From contig JAQGJH010000084.1 in assembly GCA_028290705.1 (NCBI GenBank), forward strand, positions 1 to 45,084: DNA of 45,084 bases, read 5' to 3'. This document shows, piece after piece, positions 9,737 to 18,622 of this stretch (its first letter is position 1; each line of letters begins with the position of its first letter). The DNA is from Hyphomicrobiales bacterium. Lineage in GTDB: Bacteria; Pseudomonadota; Alphaproteobacteria; Rhizobiales; Beijerinckiaceae. The translations under genes and the position numbers were made by a program. The notes under the pieces were generated by a model. It ran no database searches and had not been told where the DNA came from. It saw only the letters and a list, made by a program, of their open reading frames with translations.

Positions 9737-12091
9737 GTGCCGAAAAAATCTCCCCGTCCCAAAGATCCCGATGCAGGCTCCGCCCTGCCGTCCCGCGAGG
9801 ACATCCTGGCCTTCATCGCGCGTGAGCGAGAGGCGGCCGGCGGCGTTCCGGTGAAGATCGGTAAGCGCGAGGTGGCGCGCGCCTTCGGCATCAAGGGTGC
9901 GGACCGCATCGGTCTCAAGGCGCTGCTCAAGGATCTGGAATCCGGCGGCGACATCGAGCGCCGCGGCAAGCGCCTGCACAAGAAGGGTGCGCTGCCGACT
10001 GTCGTCCTGTGCGACATCAAGGCCCGCGACCGCGACGGCGACCTCACCGCCACGCCGGTCGAGTGGGACGAGGAGGAGAACGGGCCCGCGCCGAAAATCT
10101 TCGTCCATGCGCCCCGCAAGGGCCGCCCCGGCCAGCCCGTCGCCGGCGTCGGCGACCGCGCGCTGATGCGTACGGAACTCTCGCCGGATTCGAGCGCGGA
10201 CCAGCCGATGTATATGGGCCGCGTCATCAAGCTCATCTCGCGCGCCAAGACGCAGGTGCTGGGCATTTATCGCGCGCTTCCGGCGGGCGGCGGGCGTTTG
10301 CTGCCGGTCGACAAGAAGAACATGAACCGCGAACTCTCCATTCCCCCGGGAGCGGAAGGCGCGGCCCAGGATGGCGATCTCGTCGCCGTCGAGGTCATGC
10401 GCGAAGGCCGCTTCGGGCTTCCGGCGGCACGCGTGCGCGAACGACTCGGCTCGATGACGAGCGAACGCGCCGTCAGCCTCATCGCCATTCACGCGCATGG
10501 AATTCCGAATGTCTTCCGGCCCGAAACGCTCGAAGAAGCCGAAAGCGCCCGCCCGGCCACCATGGAAGGCCGGGAGGATTGGCGCGACCGGCCGCTGATC
10601 ACCATCGATCCGGCCGACGCCAAGGATCACGACGACGCCGTGCTGGCCGAACCGGACGACGACCCGGAAAACCCCGGCGGCTTCGTCGTCACGGTCGCGA
10701 TCGCCGACGTCGCCGCCTACGTGCGGCCCGGTCGTCCGCTCGACCGCGAGGCGCTGGATCGCGGCAATTCGGTCTATTTCCCCGATCGCGTCGTCCCGAT
10801 GCTGCCCGAGCGCATCTCGAACGATCTTTGCTCGCTGCGTCCGCAAGAGGATCGGCCGGCGCTGGCCGTGCGCATGACGCTGGCGGCGGACGGACGCAAA
10901 CTCCGCCACGCCTTCCACCGCATCATGATGCGCTCGGCGGCGAAACTCGCCTATCAGCAGGCGCAGGCCGCCATCGACGGCCAGCCCGACGACATCACCG
11001 GACCACTGCTCGAGAGCGTGCTCAAGCCTCTCTGGGCAGCCTATGGCGCGCTGAAAATTGCGCGCGAGAAGCGCGCGCCGCTCGATCTGGACCTGCCCGA
11101 GCGCAAGATCCTGCTCAAACCGGATGGCACGGTCGATCGCGTCGTCGTGCCACCGCGCCTCGACGCGCATCGGCTGATCGAGGAATTCATGATCCTCGCC
11201 AATGTCGCAGCCGCCGAGACGCTGGAGCAAAAGAGCCAGCCGCTGATCTACCGCGCGCATGACGAGCCTTCCGCCGAAAAACTCAACGGATTGGCTGAGT
11301 TTCTCGGCTCCATCGGCATCAAGCTCGCCAAAGGCCAGGTGTTGCGGCCGCAGCAATTCAACGGAATTCTCGAACGCGTCAAAGGCGGCGACAACGAGAA
11401 CGTCGTCAACGAGATCGTCCTGCGGACCCAGGCCCAGGCGGAATATGTCTCCGACAATTACGGGCATTTCGGCCTGAACCTGAAGCGCTACGCGCATTTC
11501 ACCTCGCCCATCCGCCGCTATGCCGATCTCATCGTGCATCGCGCGCTGATCCGGGCCCTGAAATTTGGCCGCGACGGCCTGCCCGACATGGAGGCGGGCG
11601 AACTCGCCGAGATCGCCGCGCGCATTTCAGCGGCGGAACGTCGCGCCATGTCGGCCGAGCGCGAGACCACCGACCGCCTGATCGCCGGGTGGCTGTCGGA
11701 AAAGATCGGCGCCACCTTCATGGGCCGCATCGCCGGCGTCACCCGCGCCGGCCTCTTCGTCAAACTGGCCGAAACCGGGGCCGACGGCTTCATCCCGGCG
11801 GCCACGCTCGGCGCGGATTACTTCCGCTACGACGAAACCCTGCATGCGTTGATCGGCAACCGGACGGGCGAGACGCACCGGCTGGGCGATATCGTAGAGG
11901 TCAAGCTGGTCGAGGCGGCACCTTTCGCCGGAGCCTTGCGGTTCGAAATGCTGAGCGACGGCCGAAGCCGCAAGTCGCTCGATGGCGCGGGAACGAAGAG
12001 CGGCAAGGGGAGGCGCGACACTACGTCTACTCCCCGCAGCCGTCGCAACGGTCCACGTAAGGCGGCGTCGAACAAGCGACCCAGAGGCTAG
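9737..12091 (+). CDS. rnr: Ribonuclease R
   Basis: A processive 3'-5' exoribonuclease that degrades structured RNA. The 784 aa protein has an N-terminal helix-turn-helix-like region (about residues 15-75), cold-shock-type domains, and a catalytic RNB domain around residues 270-590. The RNB domain has the acidic motif PADAKDHDDAV and the family signatures YFPDRVVPMLPE and HFTSPIRRYADLIVHR. A C-terminal S1 domain follows (about 640-730, GRIAGVTRAGLFVKL), then a short basic tail. It begins with GTG at 9737, 73 bp after topA, and its stop lies 1 bp before the DUF983 start. Cotranscription with topA and DUF983 is likely. Confidence 0.96.
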   Translation: MPKKSPRPKDPDAGSALPSREDILAFIAREREAAGGVPVKIGKREVARAFGIKGADRIGLKALLKDLESGGDIERRGKRLHKKGALPTVVLCDIKARDRDGDLTATPVEWDEEENGPAPKIFVHAPRKGRPGQPVAGVGDRALMRTELSPDSSADQPMYMGRVIKLISRAKTQVLGIYRALPAGGGRLLPVDKKNMNRELSIPPGAEGAAQDGDLVAVEVMREGRFGLPAARVRERLGSMTSERAVSLIAIHAHGIPNVFRPETLEEAESARPATMEGREDWRDRPLITIDPADAKDHDDAVLAEPDDDPENPGGFVVTVAIADVAAYVRPGRPLDREALDRGNSVYFPDRVVPMLPERISNDLCSLRPQEDRPALAVRMTLAADGRKLRHAFHRIMMRSAAKLAYQQAQAAIDGQPDDITGPLLESVLKPLWAAYGALKIAREKRAPLDLDLPERKILLKPDGTVDRVVVPPRLDAHRLIEEFMILANVAAAETLEQKSQPLIYRAHDEPSAEKLNGLAEFLGSIGIKLAKGQVLRPQQFNGILERVKGGDNENVVNEIVLRTQAQAEYVSDNYGHFGLNLKRYAHFTSPIRRYADLIVHRALIRALKFGRDGLPDMEAGELAEIAARISAAERRAMSAERETTDRLIAGWLSEKIGATFMGRIAGVTRAGLFVKLAETGADGFIPAATLGADYFRYDETLHALIGNRTGETHRLGDIVEVKLVEAAPFAGALRFEMLSDGRSRKSLDGAGTKSGKGRRDTTSTPRSRRNGPRKAASNKRPRG

Positions 12092-12092
12092 A

Positions 12093-12536
12093 ATGACTTT
12101 TATCGCCCGTGCGGATGAACAAGCCGCGCCCAAACCTTCGATTCGCGAATGGTGGCCTGCGGTGAAGCGCGGCTTTTGGGGGCGTTGCCCGCATTGCAAC
12201 GAGGGAAAGATCTTCCGATCCTACCTCAAGGTGAACGACTGCTGCCCGGCCTGCGGTGAGGAACTGCACCATCACCGGGCGGACGATGCGCCGCCCTACC
12301 TCACCATCATGGTCGTGGGTCACATCATCGGCGCCCTCATGTTGATGGTGGAAGAGCGCAGCCTGATCGACTCGGTCTGGATCCACATGATCCTCTGGCC
12401 GGCGCTCACGCTCGGCCTCGCGCTCTGGATGCTGCCGCTCTTCAAGGGTGCGCTCATCGCCTACCAATGGGCCCTGCGCATGCATGGCTTCGAGACGGTG
12501 CCGAGCCGCGCCGTCCGGTCCGGCGGGACCCCTTGA
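12093..12536 (+). CDS. DUF983 family membrane protein
   Basis: A 147 aa protein of the DUF983 family, function unknown. A zinc-ribbon-like part comes first: GRCPHCNEGKIF and then CCPACGEEL, four cysteines in two CxxC pairs. Next are HHHRADDAPPY and two hydrophobic segments (roughly residues 70-90 and 95-120) ending in PLFKGALIAYQWALRMHG. The ATG at 12093 is one base after the rnr stop, so translation is probably coupled. The open frame extends upstream to 11982 inside rnr but without family-like sequence. Confidence 0.9.
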   Translation: MTFIARADEQAAPKPSIREWWPAVKRGFWGRCPHCNEGKIFRSYLKVNDCCPACGEELHHHRADDAPPYLTIMVVGHIIGALMLMVEERSLIDSVWIHMILWPALTLGLALWMLPLFKGALIAYQWALRMHGFETVPSRAVRSGGTP

Positions 12537-13297
12537 CCGGCGGTACGCCCGCAAGCCAGCCCTTCACCGGCATCGACGGAGTCCGCACCGATCGCGGCCG
12601 CGATCCGAACGTGGCCAACATCCGCCCGACGCCGGCCGCCACCATGATGATCGTCGACCGGACGGGCGCACGCACGCGCGTGCTCATGGGCAGGCGTCAT
12701 GCGGGCCACGTCTTCATGCCCGGCCGCTTCGTGTTCCCTGGCGGGCGCGTCGACCCCGCCGACAGGCAGATGAACGTCGCCGGTTCGCTCAATGAATGGA
12801 TCGAGCAGCGCTTGATGCGCCGGGTCACCCGCCCGGCCGCCATCCGGCCTCGCGCCCTCGCGCTGGCGGCGATTCGCGAGACCTTCGAGGAAACCGGCCT
12901 GCTCATCGGCTCGAAGGACTACGGTCCCCTGCCCGGCGCGCCTGCCGGATCCTGGCGGGCTTTCGCCGAACGCGACGTGTTTCCGGAACTGGACCGCCTG
13001 CATCTGATCGCGCGCGCCATCACGCCGCCCCGCCGCAACAAGCGGTTCGACACCGCATTTTTCGCAGTCGAATCGGACGCCGTCTGCGACAGGATCGAGG
13101 GCGTCGTCGGACCCGACAGTGAACTGGTGGAACTGGTCTGGCTGCCGATCGATGAAGCAGCGCAGCTCGACATGCCGCTGATTACACGAGCCGTTCTGGC
13201 CGATCTCGCTGCTCGGCTCGACGCCGGCATGAGCCCGATGATGCCCGTTCCGCTTTATCGCGACCGGGGCGGCGCCTGGCGGCGCGAGGAACTCTAG
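12533..13297 (+). CDS. Nudix hydrolase (split Nudix box, NUDT19-like)
   Basis: A 254 aa Nudix-fold protein. The Nudix box is interrupted: FVFPGGRVDP comes first, and about 40 residues later ALAAIRETFEETGLLIG supplies the REUXEEXGU part. This split arrangement is known from the NUDT19/RP2 branch, some members of which hydrolyse CoA derivatives, but the substrate here cannot be read from the sequence. I chose the TTG at 12533, which overlaps the DUF983 stop (TTGA). The frame is open further upstream to an ATG at 12467 inside DUF983, so the start is uncertain. It is part of the rnr-DUF983 run. Confidence 0.82.
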   Translation: MTGGTPASQPFTGIDGVRTDRGRDPNVANIRPTPAATMMIVDRTGARTRVLMGRRHAGHVFMPGRFVFPGGRVDPADRQMNVAGSLNEWIEQRLMRRVTRPAAIRPRALALAAIRETFEETGLLIGSKDYGPLPGAPAGSWRAFAERDVFPELDRLHLIARAITPPRRNKRFDTAFFAVESDAVCDRIEGVVGPDSELVELVWLPIDEAAQLDMPLITRAVLADLAARLDAGMSPMMPVPLYRDRGGAWRREEL

Positions 13298-13303
13298 GAA
13301 ATC

Positions 13304-13331
13304 TTGACTTCCGTCGCCTGATCCGTAAGGT
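13304..13331 (+). promoter_or_regulatory. Candidate sigma-70 promoter for rpmG
   Basis: TTGACT at 13304-13309 and TAAGGT at 13326-13331 are separated by 16 bases, immediately after the Nudix stop and about 117 bp before the rpmG ATG. It suggests rpmG has its own transcript with a leader of roughly 110 bases. Confidence 0.5.
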
Positions 13332-13447
13332 GCGGGCGAATTCGACCCGTGGGGCTAGCGTCCTGCCGGACGCCCTTATCGCCTCCGTTCCGCCCAACCC
13401 GACCTGGGAGCAGAACGGACCGGCTTTCTGATCAGGACCTGAACACC

Positions 13448-13615
13448 ATGGCAAAGGCCGCCAACATCAAGATCAAGCTTCTGTCGACCGCCGACACGGG
13501 CTTCTTCTACGTCACGTCCAAGAATGCCCGGACGAAGACCGAGAAGTTCACCTTCAAGAAATACGATCCCGTCGCGCGCAAGCACGTCGAGTTCAAGGAA
13601 ACCAAGATCAAGTAA
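13448..13615 (+). CDS. rpmG: 50S ribosomal protein L33
   Basis: A 55 aa protein matching bacterial L33 along its whole length: a [20 protein letters not shown] opening, the [11 protein letters not shown] segment, [11 protein letters not shown], and an ETKIK end like that of E. coli L33. It lacks the CxxC pairs of zinc-binding L33, so it is the zinc-independent form. The ATG at 13448 is the conserved start, although the frame is open further upstream. It has its own candidate promoter and a strong terminator 29 bp after the stop. Confidence 0.97.
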   Translation: MAKAANIKIKLLSTADTGFFYVTSKNARTKTEKFTFKKYDPVARKHVEFKETKIK

Positions 13616-13644
13616 GCCGCGGGCCTTCGGGCCTGCGCTGACTG

Positions 13645-13669
13645 AAAGCCGCCTTCGGGCGGCTTTTTT
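13645..13669 (+). terminator. Rho-independent terminator of rpmG
   Basis: A 9-bp stem (AAAGCCGCC / GGCGGCTTT) closes a TTCG loop, and the downstream arm runs into a T tract. It is 29 bp after the rpmG stop. Confidence 0.92.
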
Positions 13670-13711
13670 ATTGCGCGCGTCGCTCCGCCGCCCGCCCGGT
13701 CGGTCCATGCC

Positions 13712-13922
13712 GAAACGCAAAAAGCCTCCGGACGAACCGGAGGCTTTGAGCTGGCGACCGCCAGAAATTGGTGGCCGGCCAGATACGGTGTTTCGAGGAG
13801 GCCACTCCTACCGTATCCGACCGGCCGACCCCACGGACCCAGGAGATGCGGCGGACCTGAGCACTCCGTAGGGTATTCAAACTTGGTGTCGGGAACTGTC
13901 CCGCGGGCGTCCGTTGCCCGTG
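13712..13922 (-). ncRNA. Candidate structured RNA, family unknown
   Basis: Read on the minus strand, two arms at 13822-13838 and 13772-13788 pair over 17 bp (GGCCGGTCGGATACGGT with ACCGTATCTGGCCGGCC) using two G-U wobbles. Those wobbles would be A-C mismatches on the plus strand, so the minus strand is the likely transcript. The loop holds a second hairpin, AGGAG-TGGC-CTCCT. Downstream is a small CTGGC/GCCAG hairpin and then a strong terminator (13716-13747). Upstream are hairpins CGGGC/GCCCG and CGGGA/TCCCG. A weak promoter (TTGCAT, 16 bases, TAGGTT) would start transcription near 13920. I found no tmRNA tag or T-loop, no SRP tetraloop and no RNase P motif, and no closing stem of 6S type. 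It may be an independent sRNA or the 3' end of the pleD transcript. Confidence 0.5.
13716..13747 (-). terminator. Rho-independent terminator facing rpmG
   Basis: On the minus strand an 11-bp stem (AAAGCCTCCGG / CCGGAGGCTTT) closes a five-base loop, and the downstream arm merges into five T residues. It ends transcription coming from the direction of pleD, or from the candidate RNA, before it reaches rpmG. Confidence 0.9.
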
Positions 13923-14082
13923 ACCAGAACCTACAGCGCCGATGCCGAAATGCAATCCATCAAGCCGTTCCCGGCCTCTAAACCGACCGTCAACCTTAGC
14001 AAACGCGCTTAATTCACGCCGATTCGGCCGACAGCTAGAGCAGAGCGCCCCTTCGCGACGGAATTACGGCAGATTGTGGCGC

Positions 14083-15453
14083 TCAGGCGGCGTCGGCCGA
14101 GACGCGGTTCCGGCCTTCGTGTTTCGACCGGTAGAGCGCCCGGTCGGCCCGCTTGTACAGATAGTCCGGATTGCGGTCCTGACCAGTCTGCGCGAGCCCG
14201 ATCGACACGGTCACGGGGATCGACCGCCGACCGTCCTCGATCGAGAAGAGGGAGGATTCCACCACGTGCCGCACGCGCTCGGCCACTTTCGAGGCGATGT
14301 CGAGAGCCGTGTCCGGCATGACCACGACGAATTCCTCACCGCCGAGACGGCAGATCAGATCGGCCTGGCGCACGACCTTGCGAAGCCGCTGCGACACCTG
14401 CCGCAGGACGTCGTCGCCGGCATCATGCCCATAGGTGTCGTTGACCTTCTTGAAATGGTCGATGTCGAGGATCATCAGCACCAGCGGACGGCGGCGATTG
14501 ACCGCCTGCTCCACGAGCCCGGCCAGATGGTTCTCCAGATAGCGGCGATTGTTGAGCCCCGTGAGAGCATCCACGATGGCCATCTCGATCGACGCCTGGA
14601 CGTTGTCGCGCAAGGCATCCGCATAACGCTTGCGGCGCATCTGGGTGCGGACGCGCGCATGCAGCTCGTTGCGGTCGACGGGCCGCAGCAGATAATCGTT
14701 CACTCCGAGATCGAGCCCGCGCAGGATGCGCGTGCGATCCTCGCTGTCGGCGATCATCAGCACCGGCAGGTTGCGCGTCCGCTCGAGCGAGCGAAGCTGG
14801 CTGCACAGGCGCAAGCCGTCATAGTCCTTCAGCCCGAGGCTGATGATGAAGAGATCGTAGGCGCCTTCCGCGGCACGGAACAAAGCCTCCTGCGGATCGG
14901 CCTCGACCTCGACCTGAAAATCTTTCTTCAGCGAGGCTGCGATGCGCTCCGACGACCCCGGACGATCGTCGATGATCAGCAGGCGTCCGCCCGTTCCCTT
15001 GTCGGTGCTCGTCGCGACGGCCGCATGCGGAACGCCCAGCGAGGACGCCGTTTCCGCGCGCGACCGCAATTCGTCGAGCACGACCTTGAGCCGCGACAGC
15101 GAACGCACGCGCGCCAGCAGCGCGATCTCGTCGACAGGCTTGGTGAGGAAATCGTCGGCCCCGACCTCGAGCCCGCGAACGCGGTCGGCCGGCTGGTCGA
15201 GAGCCGTCACCATCACCACCGGAATATGAGCCGTCACGGGATCGGCCTTCAGCCGGCGGCAGACCTCGAACCCGTCCATGCCGGGCATCATCACGTCGAG
15301 CAGCACGAGATCGCACAGGCCGCGCGCGCAGATCGACAGCGCTTCGGGGCCGCTCATCGCGGTGACGACTTCGAAATATTCCGCAGTCAGGCGCGCTTCG
15401 AGAAGCTTCACATTCGGCAGGACGTCATCGACAACCAATACGCGCGCGGTCAT
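14083..15453 (-). CDS. pleD: Response regulator/diguanylate cyclase PleD
   Basis: A REC-REC-GGDEF protein of 456 aa that makes cyclic di-GMP when its first receiver is phosphorylated; in Caulobacter it acts at the flagellated-to-stalked transition. The first REC domain has the DD pair at residues 9-10 and phospho-acceptor Asp53 (LVLLDVMMPG). The second REC (about 155-270) has Ser at the acceptor position (LFIISLGLKD), as expected of an adaptor domain. The GGDEF domain carries an active GGEEF motif at 371-375 and an inhibitory RxxD site, Arg362 to Asp365. It starts 12 bp after divK, with which it forms an operon in many alphaproteobacteria. Confidence 0.97.
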   Translation of the reverse strand: MTARVLVVDDVLPNVKLLEARLTAEYFEVVTAMSGPEALSICARGLCDLVLLDVMMPGMDGFEVCRRLKADPVTAHIPVVMVTALDQPADRVRGLEVGADDFLTKPVDEIALLARVRSLSRLKVVLDELRSRAETASSLGVPHAAVATSTDKGTGGRLLIIDDRPGSSERIAASLKKDFQVEVEADPQEALFRAAEGAYDLFIISLGLKDYDGLRLCSQLRSLERTRNLPVLMIADSEDRTRILRGLDLGVNDYLLRPVDRNELHARVRTQMRRKRYADALRDNVQASIEMAIVDALTGLNNRRYLENHLAGLVEQAVNRRRPLVLMILDIDHFKKVNDTYGHDAGDDVLRQVSQRLRKVVRQADLICRLGGEEFVVVMPDTALDIASKVAERVRHVVESSLFSIEDGRRSIPVTVSIGLAQTGQDRNPDYLYKRADRALYRSKHEGRNRVSADAA

Positions 15454-15465
15454 GGGGAAACGTCC

Positions 15466-15837
15466 TTACTTGTCGCCGATGTAATTGCGAACCGTCTCGA
15501 GAAATTTCACGACTGAAATGGGTTTGGACAGATAGGCTTCGCATCCGCCCTGCCGGATCTTCTCCTCGTCGCCCTTCATCGCGAAGGCCGTGATGGCGAT
15601 GACCGGGATGTGGCGCAGGGACTCGTCGTCCTTGATCCATTGCGTCACCTGCAGGCCCGACACTTCCGGCAACTGGATGTCCATCAGGATCAGGTCTGGC
15701 TTGTGCTTGCGCACCAGTTCGACCGCCTCGACGCCGTTACGCGTCTGCACCGTCTCGTAGCCATGGGCCTCGAGAAGATCGTTGAAGAGCTTCATGTTGA
15801 GCTCGTTGTCTTCTACGATGAGAACCGTTTTGGTCAT
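15466..15837 (-). CDS. divK: Single-domain response regulator DivK
   Basis: A stand-alone receiver of 123 aa with acidic pair Glu9-Asp10, phospho-acceptor Asp53 ([13 protein letters not shown]), the conserved [11 protein letters not shown] segment and a KPISV lysine motif. Length and sequence match DivK, which controls DivL, CckA and hence CtrA activity in cell-cycle control. It is first in the divK-pleD operon and divergent from the DUF3572-dinB pair. The shared upstream region (15838-15959) contains one GANTC site (15949-15953). Confidence 0.95.
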   Translation of the reverse strand: MTKTVLIVEDNELNMKLFNDLLEAHGYETVQTRNGVEAVELVRKHKPDLILMDIQLPEVSGLQVTQWIKDDESLRHIPVIAITAFAMKGDEEKIRQGGCEAYLSKPISVVKFLETVRNYIGDK

Positions 15838-15959
15838 GCGCGGTCGGAGTCTCCGGAGATGAGCTGCCTATTTTGAGCGCGGTACTCATCATGAATGAAG
15901 TATCGATCAGTCCAGCCGAACTGTAAGCTCCGAACATTGATGAATTGAGAATCCGACGA

Positions 15960-16292
15960 ATGAAAGATCGGCCGGCGCTTTCACACCCTAAACCCGTCCG
16001 GGCAGCCAAAAAAAGCGGCCCCGAGGACGCGAATGCGCTCGCCATAGCCGGCCTGACCTGGTTGGCGGGCGTTCCTGAGCGGCTGGATCGGTTCCTGGCC
16101 CTGTCGGGCCTGGATCACGGCTCCCTGAGGGCCGCGGCCGCCGAGCCGGGCTTTCTGGCTGCCGTTCTGGACCACATCACCTCCGACCAGACCCTGATCA
16201 TGGACTTTGCCGCCGAAGCCGGGCGCGATCCGGCCGACGTGGCGGCGGCGCGCGACGTGCTGGCCGGCCCCTCGGGCTGGTCCGAGCCGTGA
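15960..16292 (+). CDS. DUF3572 family protein
   Basis: A 110 aa protein with the DUF3572 pattern: an [27 protein letters not shown] helix region, then a [19 protein letters not shown] segment, and an alanine/aspartate-rich C terminus. Function unknown. The ATG at 15960 is preferred to a TTG at 15945. Its TGA overlaps the dinB GTG start by 4 bases (GTGA), so translation of the two is probably coupled. Confidence 0.85.
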   Translation: MKDRPALSHPKPVRAAKKSGPEDANALAIAGLTWLAGVPERLDRFLALSGLDHGSLRAAAAEPGFLAAVLDHITSDQTLIMDFAAEAGRDPADVAAARDVLAGPSGWSEP

Positions 16293-17602
16293 ACGGGATG
16301 TCGGAAGGCGCCGCCAACGCCCCGCGACGCGCCCTCTGCCGCGACTGCCTGACCGAGATGGAGCCCCGCGCCCAGCCGATGCGCTGCCGCGCCTGCGGCT
16401 CGCCCAGGCTCGTCTCCCATGCCGAGCGCGAGACGCTCAGCATCGCCCACATCGATTGCGACGCCTTCTATGCCGCCGTGGAGAAGCGCGACCGACCGGA
16501 ATTGCGCGACAAGCCCGTGATCATCGGGGGCGGCGTCCGGGGCGTCGTCTCGACCTGCTGCTATGTCGCCCGCACCTATGGCGTGCGCTCGGCCATGCCG
16601 ATGTTCAAGGCCCTGAAGGCCTGCCCGGACGCCGTCGTGGTCCGGCCCGACATGGCGAAATACGCCTCCGTCGGACGCGAGGTGCGCAGCCTCATGCGGG
16701 ACCTGACCCCGCTGGTCGAACCGCTGTCCATCGACGAGGCCTTCCTGGATCTGACCGGCACCAGCCGGCTGCACGGCGCGACGCCGGATCGCGTGCTCGC
16801 CACCTTCGCCCGACGGATCGAACGCGACATCGGCATCACGGTCTCGATCGGCCTGAGCTATTGCAAGTTCCTGGCGAAGATCGCTTCTGATCTCGACAAG
16901 CCGCGCGGCTTCGCGGTGATCGGCCGGGCGGAGGCCGTGGAGTTTCTGGCAGACAAGCCCGTCGGGCTGATTTGGGGCGTCGGCCAGGTCACGCAGGAAA
17001 AACTCGCCGGCGAGGGCTATCGGCTCATTGGCGATCTGCAGCGCGCAGAGGAAACCGACCTGATGCGTCGCTACGGCACGGAAGGCTCGCGCCTCTGGCG
17101 GCTGGCGCATGGCGTCGACGCGCGCATCGTCAGCCCGGAACGTGAAACGAAGAGCGTGTCCTCTGAAACCACCTTCGACATCGACGTCAGCGATGCCGAC
17201 GCACTGGCCAGGACGCTCTATGGGCTCAGCGACAAAGTCTCGGCACGTCTCAAGGCGGCGGAACTCGCGGGCTCCACCATCACGCTGAAACTCAAGACCG
17301 CCGATTTCAAGTCGCGCACGCGCGCACGGTCGCTCAATGAGCCGACGCAACTCGCGACCCGCATCTTCGAAGCTGCTCGCGAACTGCTGCTGAAGGAAAC
17401 AGACGGCACGGCCTTCCGGCTGATCGGCGTCGGTGCGGGATCCCTCACCGATGCGCAAAACGCCGATCACGGCGACCTCGCCGACACGCGCGTCGTGCGC
17501 GACAAGGCGACCGAGAAAGCCATGGATGCCTTGCGCGGAAAGTTCGGCAAGGCTGCCGTGGTGCGCGGCATCGCCTTCGATCCCGCGCCGAAAAAGGGCT
17601 GA
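16289..17602 (+). CDS. dinB: DNA polymerase IV (DinB) with N-terminal zinc ribbon
   Basis: A Y-family translesion polymerase of 437 aa. Before the catalytic core there is an extension of about 45 residues with two CxxC pairs (Cys17/Cys20 and Cys33/Cys36). The core begins at [17 protein letters not shown], has the catalytic loop [12 protein letters not shown], and ends in the little-finger region ([22 protein letters not shown]). Zinc-ribbon DinB proteins of this kind are familiar in Rhizobiales. GTG at 16289 overlaps the DUF3572 stop; an ATG at 16298 is an alternative start. The C terminus (FDPAPKKG) has no obvious clamp-binding motif. Confidence 0.95.
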   Translation: MNGMSEGAANAPRRALCRDCLTEMEPRAQPMRCRACGSPRLVSHAERETLSIAHIDCDAFYAAVEKRDRPELRDKPVIIGGGVRGVVSTCCYVARTYGVRSAMPMFKALKACPDAVVVRPDMAKYASVGREVRSLMRDLTPLVEPLSIDEAFLDLTGTSRLHGATPDRVLATFARRIERDIGITVSIGLSYCKFLAKIASDLDKPRGFAVIGRAEAVEFLADKPVGLIWGVGQVTQEKLAGEGYRLIGDLQRAEETDLMRRYGTEGSRLWRLAHGVDARIVSPERETKSVSSETTFDIDVSDADALARTLYGLSDKVSARLKAAELAGSTITLKLKTADFKSRTRARSLNEPTQLATRIFEAARELLLKETDGTAFRLIGVGAGSLTDAQNADHGDLADTRVVRDKATEKAMDALRGKFGKAAVVRGIAFDPAPKKG

Positions 17603-17612
17603 CGTCAGGCTC

Positions 17613-18470
17613 TTACTTGCAATCCTTGACGGGCAGCAGATCGAGCTTGGTCATCGGTCCCGCGAGGACGAAGTCGCCGTAATCGAGCTTCAGATTGCCC
17701 GACACGCCATTCTCGTAGAGATCGAACGAGAGCACGTAATTGGGCGCGCCATCGGGCTTCCCGTCCTCGAAATAGCTGACCACGACAGGCCAGCGCCGCA
17801 CGTCCTTCATGGCGCTGTCGCGCAGCGCCTCGTCGGCGGGAGCCGCCGTGGCGGCCGGTGCGATCACCGTCAGAGTGTCGTAGATTTTCTGGCCCGTCGC
17901 CGACCCGTCGAAGACCTTCGCCTGGAAAGTCGTCTTGCCTTCGCGCGCCGCCGCGATGAGCTTGCGGACCTGATCGGTCGGGAACAACGGCGAGGCATCG
18001 ACGTCGCGGCGCGTCGGGCGCGGCGACTTGAGGTCGATCGACATCGCCTGGTCATCCTTGGCCTTTTCCGCCGTGCCGTCGATCTTCTCGGTCGAGCGGC
18101 CGTCCACCAGCGTCTCGATGTTGAAGCGGAAGCTCTTGCCCTCGCCCTCTTCCCACGTGGTGGAGCGCATGTCGGACATGCGGGTCGCACCCTCGCTGGG
18201 CTGCAACTCGGTCATCTGCCGGAACGTGGTGACGAAACCGTCGCAGCGGCTGCCGGTGAAATCGAAAGCGATCCTGCCGCGCGCCGCCGTCGGGGCGGAC
18301 GTACCAGTGCTTTTGCCGAGCGAGAGATCGTAGACGGCACGGTGCGGCACCAGCGGCACGGCCTCCTGCGCCAAGACTGGCGGCAAGGCGAGGAGCAAGA
18401 CGGGCAGCAGCGCCGACGCCGAGACACAGCGGAACGCACGCGACCGAAAGCTCGAACCGGATATACTCAT
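17613..18470 (-). CDS. eipB: EipB-like periplasmic envelope-integrity protein (DUF1849)
   Basis: A 285 aa exported protein. A signal peptide spans about residues 1-36 (hydrophobic ASALLPVLLLALPPVLA, cleavage near AQ). The mature part matches the EipB/DUF1849 pattern: LVPHRAVYDLSL, ARGRIAFDFTGSRCDGF, MSDMRSTTWEEGEG, a DGTAE-like segment, FPTDQVRKLIAAA, and KVFDGSATGQKIYDTL. Two cysteines, one in SRCDGF and one at the extreme C terminus (KDCK), could form the disulfide described for Brucella EipB, a beta-spiral protein needed for cell-envelope integrity. ATG at 18470 has GGAG 10 bases upstream. It is convergent with dinB and divergent from ridA. Confidence 0.88.
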   Translation of the reverse strand: MSISGSSFRSRAFRCVSASALLPVLLLALPPVLAQEAVPLVPHRAVYDLSLGKSTGTSAPTAARGRIAFDFTGSRCDGFVTTFRQMTELQPSEGATRMSDMRSTTWEEGEGKSFRFNIETLVDGRSTEKIDGTAEKAKDDQAMSIDLKSPRPTRRDVDASPLFPTDQVRKLIAAAREGKTTFQAKVFDGSATGQKIYDTLTVIAPAATAAPADEALRDSAMKDVRRWPVVVSYFEDGKPDGAPNYVLSFDLYENGVSGNLKLDYGDFVLAGPMTKLDLLPVKDCK

Positions 18471-18622
18471 GTCGCGCTGCTCCGAAATCTGAAATCGTCG
18501 CCGCAAATGCACGGCGTTCAGCCTGACCTGCGGGAGGCCCATGGCGAAAATAGGGTTTCGCCGGGCTGGCGCAACCGTCCAGGATCAGCCCGCAGCCGGA
18601 ATTCAGCAGGGGAGACGACGCC

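Noticed and set aside
9323-11539. 738-codon minus-strand frame antisense to rnr
   Set aside because: Opposite a clear RNase R gene; no recognisable domain.
13712-13922. 6S RNA, tmRNA, SRP RNA or RNase P RNA as the identity of the structured element
   Set aside because: No closing stem with central bubble could be drawn, and the tmRNA tag or T-loop, the SRP GGAA tetraloop segment and the RNase P core were not found by eye. 6S cannot be fully excluded without a covariance search.
13668-13955. 95-codon minus-strand frame in the rpmG-pleD gap
   Set aside because: No family features and no ribosome-binding site; it runs through the terminator. The structured-RNA reading explains the region better.
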